This document shows, in pieces, positions 1 through 9,691 of a stretch of 23,254 nt of DNA. Source of the DNA: Chlamydomonas sphaeroides (Eukaryota; Chlorophyta; Chlorophyceae; Chlamydomonadales; Chlamydomonadaceae); NCBI GenBank assembly GCA_001662425.1, contig BDDC01000296.1:39206-62459 (forward strand), in the 5' to 3' direction. A model generated the notes under the pieces. It was not told the DNA's origin. It saw only the letters and a list, made by a program, of their open reading frames with translations, and ran no database searches. The stretch's first letter is position 1. Every line of letters starts with the position of its first letter. The position numbers were made by a program, and so were the translations under genes.

Positions 1-57
1 GGGCAGGGGAGGGCGGTTGCGGGTGGGGTGGACAGCCCTCGTATGTTGCTGGAATTC

Positions 58-129
58 ATATGGATTTTATAGATAGAGACTCCAATGATGAGATCTCATC
101 GTTGGAGTCTCTATCTATAAAATCCATAT
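58..129. repeat. 72-bp near-perfect palindrome, AT-rich
   Basis: The two 36-base arms are complementary at 35 of 36 positions. The only mismatch is T86 opposite G101, which would be a G-U wobble in RNA. The centre is AGATCT at 91-96, and there is no unpaired loop. The arms are AT-rich inside otherwise very GC-rich DNA and begin and end with ATATGGATT and its complement. The element probably lies in the intron before the first visible exon of the kinase gene. It may be a tiny foldback or MITE-like element, a hairpin-RNA source, or a sequencing or assembly foldback artefact. No clear target-site duplication is visible next to it. Confidence 0.9.
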
Positions 130-141
130 CTCGGGTTGACT

Positions 142-181
142 GACTTGGCTGCGCCGATTTGACGGACTTGGCTGCGCCGAT
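142..181. repeat. Two direct copies of a 17-bp unit
   Basis: GACTTGGCTGCGCCGAT occurs at 142-158 and again at 165-181, a 23-bp period, just downstream of the 72-bp palindrome. It lies in the presumed kinase intron. No function is evident. Confidence 0.8.
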
Positions 182-358
182 CAGGGCGGCAGTAATTTCA
201 CACCCCTGCGTCAAGCACATCTTCTCGCTCGCTCATCCTCAGGAAGAGGCCTCCAGTGTCGAAGCCGTGTGTTCTGGCTTAATTTGTTGACCGTTACAAG
301 ACGCCCAACCCGCATTCACAGGAACCTCTACACACTCTATCTGCACCGCTTGCCCCAG

Positions 359-2368
359 AACGTGCTCCTGGCTACCTGCACCCCCACTGGAGCCTGCCAG
401 CACCCCGACCCGCAGCACGCGGGCGATGCCATCGCGGGCCAGAATCCGGCAGCAGCCCACCCAGCAGAGCAAGTGGCCGCGGGTGGCCCTGGCCCCGGCG
501 GCCCCTGCGGCCCCTGCTGCCACGACCTCCCTTCTGCCGGTAGCTGCTCGGCGCTGGCGGGTCTGTGGCGGCCGCCCGTGGTGGCAAAGCTGGCGGACTT
601 TGGGCTGTCGTGAGTTCTGCTGGTGTTGGCAGTTGGCGGGCGGCGCCTTGTTCGCAGGGCAGGGCGTGAGGACGCAGGGGTCAGGCCCAGATAGCCGTAG
701 CGCGCCAGAAAGAAAGGAACGCCAATCGTGACTAACCCCATAATCCCAATCGTGACTACATACACAATGTAAAGCTCTACTCCTGCCCCCTCCCGCCCTC
801 CCTGCCGCCCCAGTGTGCCCATGCAGCCGGACCAGACCCACGTGTCCAACCACTTCCAGGTATGTATTTGAGGCCAGACTTGCTGGTTACCTTTACGAAA
901 TCCGTGCGCGCGGTGAACTATTGATAGGTGCGATCGACTATTGTATAGCAAATGATGCGACGAACCACCTCGCAACAATAGTTCGGTTCCCCATGTGTGG
1001 GATGCTGCGAGTCCAGTCGTTCCCCGCCACTTACCTTGCCTTATCACCTTCCCAACCGACTCCGCGTGCAACGGAGTACGTACATATGAACGTTGACATA
1101 AGCCGTGCGTGTGCTCGGTGCAAGGACCTCGCTGGCTAGCTGCAGCTGCACGAAACACGCAACGAAGCAACCGCTTGATGGTCGGCGCTGGGCGTCGCTA
1201 CCGGTACCCTAGCCCATGCGAACCGGCTTACTGCTGATGCACGTACACACCGGCCCCAACGCCTGGCCCTTTCATTCACAACAGCTACCTAAGCCTCATG
1301 AGTCATGACATTCCCTATCCTGCACGTACGCCCACAGGGCACCAAGGGCTATTGCGCTCCCGAGCTGGTGTCCCAGGGCCGGCTGAGCAAGGCCGCGGAC
1401 GTGTGGTCGCTGGGCGTGCTGCTCAAACAGCTGGCGTACGGCAAGGCCGACCCCGGCATGGGAACCTGGATGCAGCAGCTGGCACAGGCACCGGGTTGGC
1501 AGGAGAGGGCTGCCGGTGGTGGCGTGCGGCTTCCGCAGCAGCGGCGCACGCAGCCACAGCAGCAGCAGCCGGAGCAGGGGCTGGGGCGACAGCAGGGGCA
1601 GAGGCCGGTGCAGGGCCGTCAGGGGCATGAGCCTGCACAGCAGGCCGCTCCGCGGCAGGGCTCAGCAGGGGAAGGCCGCGACCAGCCAGCCAACCCACCG
1701 CCGAGTCCCGGCCTTCCGCGGCCGCCGGCGGTACTGGCACCCGTGCTCGGCGGCATCGTCGCTGTGGCTGCAGCCGAGGGCCGCAGAGGCACGAGTGCAG
1801 CAGCGGCTGCACCTGGCTACAGGGCGCTGGCTGCGCTGCTAGATCTCATCTCCAACTGTATGAGCCCCGACCCGGGCAGGCGCCCCACGGCGGCGCAGGT
1901 GCGGCGGGTGGGATGGATCCATCTGTTGGTCAGGCCTGACTGGGGTCTCGCGGGTAACGCCTGCTGGAGGCGGCCGCCAGAAGTGCGTGGGCTGAACGGG
2001 CGTGGCGCGGTGCCACGAACAGCGCTGTCGGGCTTCGCTCCACCCCACTGCCCCCAGCTGTGTCGGTGCCGTTTTGTAACAGCCGCACGTACGACAGCTG
2101 ACATGCAGCACCCAGCCTGGATACAGCTGTTGTGGTAGGCAGGTGTATCAGTCGTCTGGTTGGTTGTGTTCGGTCCATGCTGGTCTTGCTCCACGACAGT
2201 GATGGACGCTCTGCCTGCATGGCTGCACTGTCATGTATCGTACGCAATGCACATGAGAGTGGTGTGATGTTGAACGTATATCAAACCCTACCCCTCTTCA
2301 CACCCGCGCAGCTAGTGGATGCGCTGGCGGCGCTACTGCTGGCGGCCCATGCGGCATACACCCAGTAG
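359..2368 (+). CDS. Protein kinase (TKL-like), 3' part, copy 1
   Basis: Four exons are supported: 359-609, 814-859, 1338-1898 and 2312-2368, with stop TAG. Together they encode 304 residues of the C-terminal kinase lobe, and the 5' end lies outside the window. The reading starts at NVLL of the catalytic loop after acceptor CCCCAG. A Gly/Pro/Ala-rich insert follows, then KLADFGLS (magnesium-binding DFG), an activation segment ending GTKGYCAPELV (APE motif), and SKAADVWSLGVLL (subdomain IX Asp). A roughly 130-residue Gln/Gly/Pro/Ala-rich insert comes next, then CMSPDPGRRPTA (subdomain XI Arg). All four exons keep phase across the introns, so the gene looks functional. The DFGLS...GTKGYCAPE style resembles the TKL kinases that are numerous in volvocine algae; this subfamily call is an inference. 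Its substrate is unknown. The HRD part of the catalytic loop is not visible. An inverted paralogue lies at 21583-23254. Confidence 0.8.
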
Positions 2369-4075
2369 CAGTCCGAACCCCCAGCGGCGCCACAGGATCT
2401 GGGGCTGCGCTGATGATTGGCAGTGTTGTACGTAGGCCATTGCAATGGCCTACAGCTGTTTGTCACTTTCAGGGCGTGTGGCCGCCTACCGTCCACACGG
2501 TGTTGCCGCATGTAGTATGTATTCGTTTAGCTCAAGGCTCGGTCTTGTGCACTCCTGGATGGGTTCATGTGAGAGCACGCGCGGCAGCTCGCTCGCGTCG
2601 CTCGCTTGATCGGGGCCAAGTTGCGCACGTGATGCTCTTGTTGATCGCTTTCAATTATTCAATGGTAGTTGGTCATTCACGTGATGCTCGCTCACGCCGC
2701 TGCCGTCAGCGTATCTATACATGTGTGCTGCCCGTGATACACATGACAGCAGCGTGCGATGCGTGCGGCACTGCTGTTAGTGGCGTCATGCGGTGATGGC
2801 GGCAGCGAGCCGTTGAGTACGAAGCCCCACCGCGCATCTACACTATCTGCTGGTCTATTCAATCATCGCGTGCCTTATTGCTTGGTGCCGCCAACGATGC
2901 TGTGTTCGTGTTCGGTGTGCTGTGGCGGCGTAGGTAGGCAGGTAACTAGATGTATGGCGGCTGCTGGTCGGGGCAGCTCCGTGGGGCAGGCCCTGCAGAC
3001 CCTCGGCGGCTGTATGTTGGGACGGAGCACTAGGAGCACAGATAGAAGGGAGGCGGGCCACATTTTGCGACTCGCTCCTCGTTCTGACAGAGAAGGCGAT
3101 GGTCGATACGTTGGCCCCTTTGCCGGCGGCTCTAGTCGGTCGGCCTAGCTAATTTGTAGATGCGCTGACAAGCGCATGACCAGCGTCGGCGTGCTGCGCG
3201 ATGCGTGTGTTCGTTGGTGCGTCGCGCCCGATCGGCCATACATGTTACACAGCCCCTCCTGCGGCGGCGCACGTGGGGCAGGCCTCTGAGGCCGCCGCAG
3301 CCATCCCAGCCCACTTGTGCTTCACGCACGGGTTAACGTCCCGGCAACTCGAGGGCGAGCGTCGGATGGGACGTGCCAGCCCATACCCGCCCTCAATACG
3401 TGCCCCAACACGTACGGCAACAAAAGCTGTGCGGCAGCGGACTGCGCGCGCTGCCCCCAGCCGGGGCCACCTCCGGTGCGGCTCGCTACTCAGCGGCAAA
3501 GCCGTATGCACCCGCACCCAGCCTCTGGCCGCATGCCGCGCCCTGCCTTCCGCCGCGCCCCACCCCCACGCACATAGCCAGCCCGTACGTACGGCCCCGC
3601 ACCCCGTACTTCGTACACCGCAACCCGTACAATCAGTAACGTGGCCCGCACACGGGTGCGATGGGGTGTTAGTTAAGCCTCCGCGCCGCCTCCGCACCGC
3701 ACCGCACCGCGCGGCAGCGGCGCACGCACGCCAAATTCGTCACAGCGTGGCGACGCCCGCATGGACCACCGGGGCTGTTCTCTCCGCAGCCTGCTGCGCT
3801 TCATGCGAGTCCTGTACCTGCGGGCCCCGCCCTTGATGTCGCCGCCGGGCCCGCAGCTTGGCCAACGCACGACTATACACTCTGCATAACGCGCGCCACG
3901 ACGGCCACGCTATCATACACATATCAACATATGAAACGCCCCTCCGCCCTTCTAGCTATATCTCACCACCCCTGCCTCACAGCTTGTGCGGCACAGCTCA
4001 CGACAGCTAGACAGTGCGTGCAGACGCGCGGCAGCTATGTAAGCAGCACCCCAACATCAGCAACCATGCATTGCA
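2369..4075. other. Convergent intergenic / 3' UTR region
   Basis: No credible exon was found between the kinase stop at 2368 (+) and the reductase stop at 4076 (-). The open frames here lack splice-consistent structure, the GC3 pattern of the real exons, and recognisable domains. The region probably holds both 3' UTRs. CACGTGATGCTC is repeated at 2626-2637 and 2678-2689. Several GTAC tetramers cluster at 3585-3630. A TGTAA on the minus strand (3245-3249) could end the reductase transcript. I saw no TGTAA suitable for the kinase. Confidence 0.55.
3245..3249 (-). terminator. Candidate TGTAA polyadenylation signal of the reductase gene
   Basis: TTACA on the plus strand reads TGTAA on the minus strand. 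It is the first such pentamer found by eye downstream of the reductase stop at 4076 and would give a 3' UTR of about 0.83 kb, long but not unusual for volvocine genes. A five-base motif is weak evidence on its own. Confidence 0.35.
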
Positions 4076-7000
4076 TCACAGCTCGTGCGTCATGGCGGCG
4101 CACTGCAGGTACGCCCGCCCGCGCCGGCCGCCCCACAGCCCCCCGTTGCCGGCCGCACACACCTCCTCTACGGCGCCCACGAGCGCCTCAGGGCCGGCCA
4201 CGAACACGCCCACAGCCAGGCCGGCGGCACTAGGCTGTCCCTCGCCCTCCTCCTCGGTGGCGACGGCGTCCAGGATCGCGCGCAGGTCGGGACGGCCGGC
4301 GGTGATGAAGCCGGCGAGGGCGGCGGCGCGGTCGGCGGCGGCCGCGGCGACGGCGGCGGCGCCCTTGGTCGACTTGGGCTGAGCGGCGAAGGCGCCGTAG
4401 GCCGAGTCCGCGACGGCAGCGGCGGAGCCGGAGCCGGAGTCAGAGGCGGAGTCTGTGGACCCTGCAGATGCCGAGCGGGCGACGGTGCCGTAGGCCGAGT
4501 CGGCGGCGGTGGTGACGGTGACGACGGCGGGCGGCGCGGCGTCGGCGGCGAGGGCGTAGACAGGGTTTGAGGCGGCGTTTGGGCGGGCGGAGGCGGAGGC
4601 GGAGGCGGAGGCGGTGCGCCGCAGGAGGAGGGCTCTGCGGCATTGGGTGTGGGGGGGGCAGGCGGTGGGGCACCGCTCAGCGAGCGGCCGGCGCATGCCA
4701 GCCAGGATGGCCCTTGGGGCCGACGGGCGGATGCCGACGGGCGGATGCCGGCCCCATCCAGTGCTCCGCCTGCTGCCCTGCTGATGCGGCAGCTGCGAGC
4801 GAGCGCCTGCAGCACGGGGCAGGCAGGCAGTGCCCTGCTGCCCCCTCCTAGCCTGCCGGGCGCTGCGAGGCGCAACGCACCTGACGCCGTGCACCGCCGC
4901 CATCAGCAGGCAGGGCGGCAGGGTGCAGCCCAGCCCCAGCGCCGCAAACTGCAGCAGGCCCACATAGGAGAAGTCGCTCCTGTGCGGCGGGGGGGGAGGC
5001 AGCGAGGCGTTGGTTGGTTGGGGCTGTCGGTTGGCGCCGTTGGCTGCTGGTCGTTGGCTGTTGGGCGTCGGCCGGGTTGCGGCGCTGCTGCTTGGCAAGA
5101 GCCCCCCCTGTTCTATGCTGGCGGGGGCTACATCATGACAGGCCCACTGCCGTACTGCTTCGGCTGCCGTACACGCGCACCTGACGGACACCGTACGGGC
5201 GGTGGCGGCGTCGTAGCCCTGCGCCGCCAGCAGCCCGCCAAAGCCGCCCACGAAGCTCAGCACGACGGCCGCCATCCACAGCGCCGGGTGGTACATGTAG
5301 GCGTACGACAGGGGCCTGATGCGTGGGTACACACATGCACACACACATCAACTAGATTGGGACGTGATCTTAGGATGTTAAACACCAGTCGAGGGACCCT
5401 GCGGTCGCGGCGTGTGTGCGCACCTGCTGGCGATGCTGGCCGTCGAGGCGCAGGTCGCGGGGCAGCTCAGCTTGTTAGGGGCCATGTGCAGCACGGTCGC
5501 GGACGGCTTGTTGGCGGCGTCGGCGGCGCTCGGGTTGCCCGACAGGAAGAGGCGCAGGTCCAGCCAAGAGTCCTTCCTGCGGTGCGACAGGTAGGAGGGC
5601 CCGCGAGGTGGCGCCAATAACCAGGCCGCCACGCGAGCAACCATGCCTCGAAACCATGGACGCCGGGCTTGGGATCCAAGCGAGGCACAGCGCGGCACTC
5701 GACCGCAGGAGCCGATCCAAGCACAATGAATGCAGTATACATGCTCTCGCTCTCTCGCACGCGCGCCCCCACCTGCCGGCCTCGTCCAGCAGCTCCTGAG
5801 GCAGCACGCCCAGCTCCTCGGTGCTGCGGCTGACCCACACCAAGCTCACGCGGCCGCAGGGAGGGGCAGGAGGGGCAGCGAAGGCCAGGCCGGGCTCGGG
5901 CGAGGTGGCGGTGGCGGTGGCGGTGGCGGTGGCGGCCGCGGCGGCGGCGGCGGCGCGGCGGTGCGCGATGATTTCGCGGATCATGCCCAGCACGGGCGTC
6001 ACCTTGGGTTGGGGATAGGCATGGGAACGGCAGGGAACAGCCGGGGGTAAAGAAAGTGAGCTGAGGGAACACCGGTTGGCGCAGTGTTCAGCGACAACAA
6101 ACACAGCGGCGGGCTTCGGCGCGCCGGCCCCGGGTCCGTGCCTTTCGAGCACCCCGATAAATGCCTCCGTCCGGCGGTCCGAGCCAGGGTGCGAGCCCGA
6201 CTCAGCCCGTCGCCCTCACCCCGATGCCTCCGGCAATGAAGACGTGGCGCTGGAAGGAGGTCACGAACTGCCGGCTGGCGCCGTGGTAGGGCCCGCTGAC
6301 GTGCAGGCGCAGCGGGCTGGGGTCGGAGGCCAGGCGGCCGATGAGGCGCTGCGGGGCAGAACGCAGCGGAGAGGACGCATGCGGCAGAGGCGGTAGCGGG
6401 GATCGGCGTAGGGCCCACCGGTAGTGCGGATACATATGCAAATGCCAGACCGCGGGTGCAAAGACGTTGCAGCTGTACGCGGGCAGACATGCGCCCGTAC
6501 ACACCTTGGTCCATCTGTCGTACTTCTTGATGTGCAGCTCCATGCTACGGCAGCCCGGGGACGAGTCATCGATGACCCCGGCGCTGGCGATGGTGAAGGG
6601 GTGCCACTGCAGCCAGCTGACGGCCGGGGCGTGCAGGAACACAATGTCGCCGCCTACCCAGGTTATCGCCTGACGGGATGGGGTGCAGGGGGATTGGGAA
6701 GGGGCGCGGCGTGAGGCACGGGGTGTCACCCAGAACGATGATCTCGACCTCCGCTTGCTTGCTTATCTAGAACCCAAGCAAGGCTGAGGAATGCAAGGCG
6801 AGCGCCCCACCTTGTCGCAGGCGATGCGGAGCGACAGCATGCCGCCGTCGCCAGAGACGGTGGCGCGGGTCGCGGGCTCGGGCGAGCCGGGCGGCAGGGG
6901 GGCAGCGGTGACTGCGGTGGCGTTGAGCGCCTGCTGCAGGGTGCGGAGGACCACATCCAGCAGGTACAGGAAGATGCCTGGCAGGAGGGGCGGGGGGCGG

Positions 7001-9691
7001 GACGGGTGGGGCGGGTATTACGGGTGTGGCAGGGGGCACAAGGGCGGGAGGGCTACGAGGGCATGCGAGGAGGGGTGGCGGGTGTGGCCGGGACGTGCCG
7101 GGCTTGAGGCCCCGCGCACGCCGACGACGGACCTGCTGGTCAGCTGGTACGACACGCACGACACGTACGGCACGCACGGACCGGACCGGACCGAACCGGA
7201 CAGGACCCCGGCCAGCTCACCCGGCATGACCCAGGTGGCCACGTCCTTTCGGTGCATGAAGCCGAACAGCAGGAAGACCGTGGCGCCCAGAATGTGGCAG
7301 GCGTAGAAGAGGTTGAACAGGCGGCGGCGGACCCAGGGCATGCTGGTGACCCACAGCAGCCAGCCGCCGCAGAGCGCGACGAGGCCGGACAGGCGGTTGA
7401 CGCCGGCGCCCATGCCCCAGTCCAACATGCGCACCAGGCTGCGTGAGGGGGGTGGGGTGGGGCGGAGGCCACGGGTAAGAACCGGGGAGGCACGTTACAG
7501 CTACATCACGATCATCAGGCAGGGAAGGATGCAGGGCCCGGGCGGCGCGGGGCCGGTGGCAGCCTGTGGCACAGCGTGTGGGCCGGTGGCGGAGCGACAC
7601 ACCGACACCGACACATCAGCTGATGTCGCACATCTATCTCTATCACACAGTTACACCCTATGACTGAGGGCTTCGTTAGGGGCTCACATGCCGTCGTGCG
7701 CCCAGATGCCCATGTACATGACGCCGTGCAGGCTGTGCACCAGCAGCGCGCCCTGGCCCAGCCAGCGGTGGTACTTGACGAGCGCCGGGAAGTCGGCGCC
7801 GGTGAGCCAGGCCAAAAAGTTGCAGCGCGGCAACGGGAAGAACAGCACCAGGATGTCGAGCCGGCCCACCCAGCCAAAGTACTTTGCCAAACTGGGGGGC
7901 AGGAGGGATGCAGGAGAAAGGGGCGTCGGGAGGCGGCGGGCATGAGCGACAGCGCTGCGCAAGCGCCGCATCAAAGGGCTATCACGGCCTTGCAGCGCGG
8001 CCTTGCGTGGCAGCACACCCTCTCGCTGCCCTCAATCCCTGGCTCACCTGTCCTGCACCACCAAGGGCAGCGCCTTGACGGCACGCGGCGGCGGCGGAGA
8101 CGACACCCTGACGGCGGTGGAGGGCGGAGGGCGCGGCCCGGCGGCGCCGCCGGGAGCGGGCGCGGGGCCGGCGGCAGCGGTGGGGCCAGCCTGCAGCAGG
8201 TGGCGGCTGGCAGCGGCGGCAGCGGTGGATGCCAGTTCATGCGGCGCGTAGTCGAGCTGGATGAGGTGGCGGCTGGCGGCGGGAGTGGCTGCAGGGTTGG
8301 CGGCTGTCCTGGCGCCGGCGGGGGCGGGCCTGGGCGGCGGCGACGGCGAGCGGGCTGCAGCGGCAGCAGGGCGCGGGAGCGGCGGGTGGGTGAGCGGAAC
8401 GGAGCCTTGATCTCAGCAGCACATCTCAGCAGCAGAGCGCCGCGCGGCCACTAGGCAGGGGCTCGGCGCGGCGCGGGACTCACGCCGTGGCGGCGGCGGG
8501 TTCATGCGGCGGTTGTCGAGCACGCGCATCGTCATCTCGTGCATCCACATGGCGTGGATGGCCAGCCAGAAGAGCACCAGCACCAGCTCCAGCAGCGTAA
8601 GGCCGCTGGGGCCGAGCAGCCAGCGCCACAGGCCGCGGGGGGGCACGCGCCAGGAGGCGGCACGGCGCGCGCGGCGCGCGGCCTGCGGAGGGGCCCGCCC
8701 AATGCGGGAGTCAGTAGATTAAGGGTTTTGTGTCATTGTGCTGCTGGCGTGCGGCAAGTGAGCGACGCTGGGGAGAAAGGCTGTGTGTTTGGCACGCGTC
8801 CGTCGGCATGGCAGCGGTGACGGGCCCCGGGTTGCGCACCGGCCGCCGGGGCGTGTGCGCGGCGTGGAGTGCTCTGGACCCGCGGCAGCAGGAGCCTGCT
8901 GGCGGTCCCCCACGCACCTCCTTGCCAGCCGACGCGAGCTTGAAGGCCAGACTGCCCGAGTCGTTGGGCGAGGATGGCTGGGCCTTGGCGGGGCTGCTGG
9001 CGCGGGCTGCGGCAAGCCACATGAGCCCGGCGGCGCCCAGCGCAACCGCCAGCGTGCCAGCCCACTGCCAGATGAGCTGCGTGGGGGCCGGGAGGGCAGG
9101 GACAGGGGAAGCGGGGAAGCGGAGACGCGGGGCGAAAAGAGGGTTGGTGGTGGGACCTTGGCGGGCCTGCTGCTAGGTCGGGACTCGGGAGTGAGGCGCA
9201 CGCGCGTTCGGTTGCTCACAAGCAGACCGACGCCGTGCCGAGCAGGCAGTCGGACCCGCAGGGACCCAGGCGCACCAGGAAGCTGATGGTGCCCGACAGC
9301 AGCGGATTGGTGCGGCCCGTGGTGGAGTTGGGGAGCAGGCCATCACCTGGCATCGTGGCAAGGCGGCACGGCAGGCGAGTGGGCGTGTGGTGAAGTCCGC
9401 GGGGTGTGATAAGGCTCGTGCCGGGTGCAGCTGCCTGCCTGCCGGCGCGCCCGCGTCCGGCTCGCTTGCCCGCGCCCCCGCCAGCCCGACGGCCCGACCC
9501 CAGGCCTTGCCTGTCAGGACCAGCGTGGCTCGCCAGGCGATAAGCTCCTTTGCGCGGACGTTGAACCAGCGCGAGGGCGTCACACACCAGAAGAACATAA
9601 AGGCGGTCGCGCCCGCGAGCAGTAGCGCGTAGCAGAGCAGGCGTGCGGCGGCGCGGAAAGCCGCAACCGACGCCCCTGCAGCAGGCGACAT
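4076..9691 (-). CDS. FRE/FRO-type ferric-chelate reductase
   Basis: Fifteen exons on the minus strand: 9691-9511, 9346-9228 (or 9220), 9076-8918, 8682-8484, 8354-8048, 7891-7688, 7438-7221, 6977-6811, 6669-6505, 6348-6220, 6002-5773, 5576-5424, 5315-5181, 4979-4881 and 4634-4076. They encode about 1007 residues; plant FROs have about 700-750, and the excess is low-complexity sequence. The predicted role is to pass electrons from cytosolic NADPH through FAD and two haems to ferric iron across a membrane. Haem ligands are H363 and H377 (KYHRWLG, HSLHG) and H438 and H452 (ACHILG, FMHRKD); both pairs are 13 residues apart. HPFT at 541-544 binds FAD; GPY and AGGIGVTP at 612-619 bind NADPH. Two helices at about 745-774 and 790-820 lie between the NADPH motif and the C-terminus, a FRO rather than NADPH-oxidase trait; no EF-hands are seen. 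The start ATG follows GCAGCC. Exons 1-3 are the least certain. Confidence 0.88.
4589..4612 (-). repeat. Hexanucleotide repeat (GGAGGC)4 in reductase exon 15
   Basis: Four exact GGAGGC units on the plus strand read as GCCTCC on the coding strand and encode an Ala-Ser dipeptide run near the start of the last exon. This begins a weakly conserved Ala/Ser/Thr-rich linker of about 120 residues, between the last membrane helix and the C-terminal AVGVFVAGPEALV motif. Confidence 0.85.
5904..5933 (-). repeat. Hexanucleotide repeat (GGTGGC)5 in reductase exon 11
   Basis: Five exact GGTGGC units, followed by a GCG-rich run to about 5960, encode an Ala-Thr dipeptide run joined to poly-Ala. The insert lies directly after VTPVLGMIREIIAHRR, inside the NADPH-binding domain. 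It is probably a length-variable surface loop. Confidence 0.85.

Noticed and set aside
915..984. GAACTATTG / CAATAGTTC inverted repeat in kinase intron 2
   Set aside because: Only nine bases per arm with a 52-base spacer. This is weak, with no target-site duplication or other transposon trait.
3201..3836. 211-residue open frame on the plus strand in the convergent region
   Set aside because: It has no conserved motif, its composition follows GC-rich noncoding DNA, and there is no splice or codon-bias support.
4643..5620. 325-residue open frame on the plus strand
   Set aside because: It is antisense to reductase exons 12-14 and their introns, has no domain, and is explained by the low stop density of GC-rich sequence.
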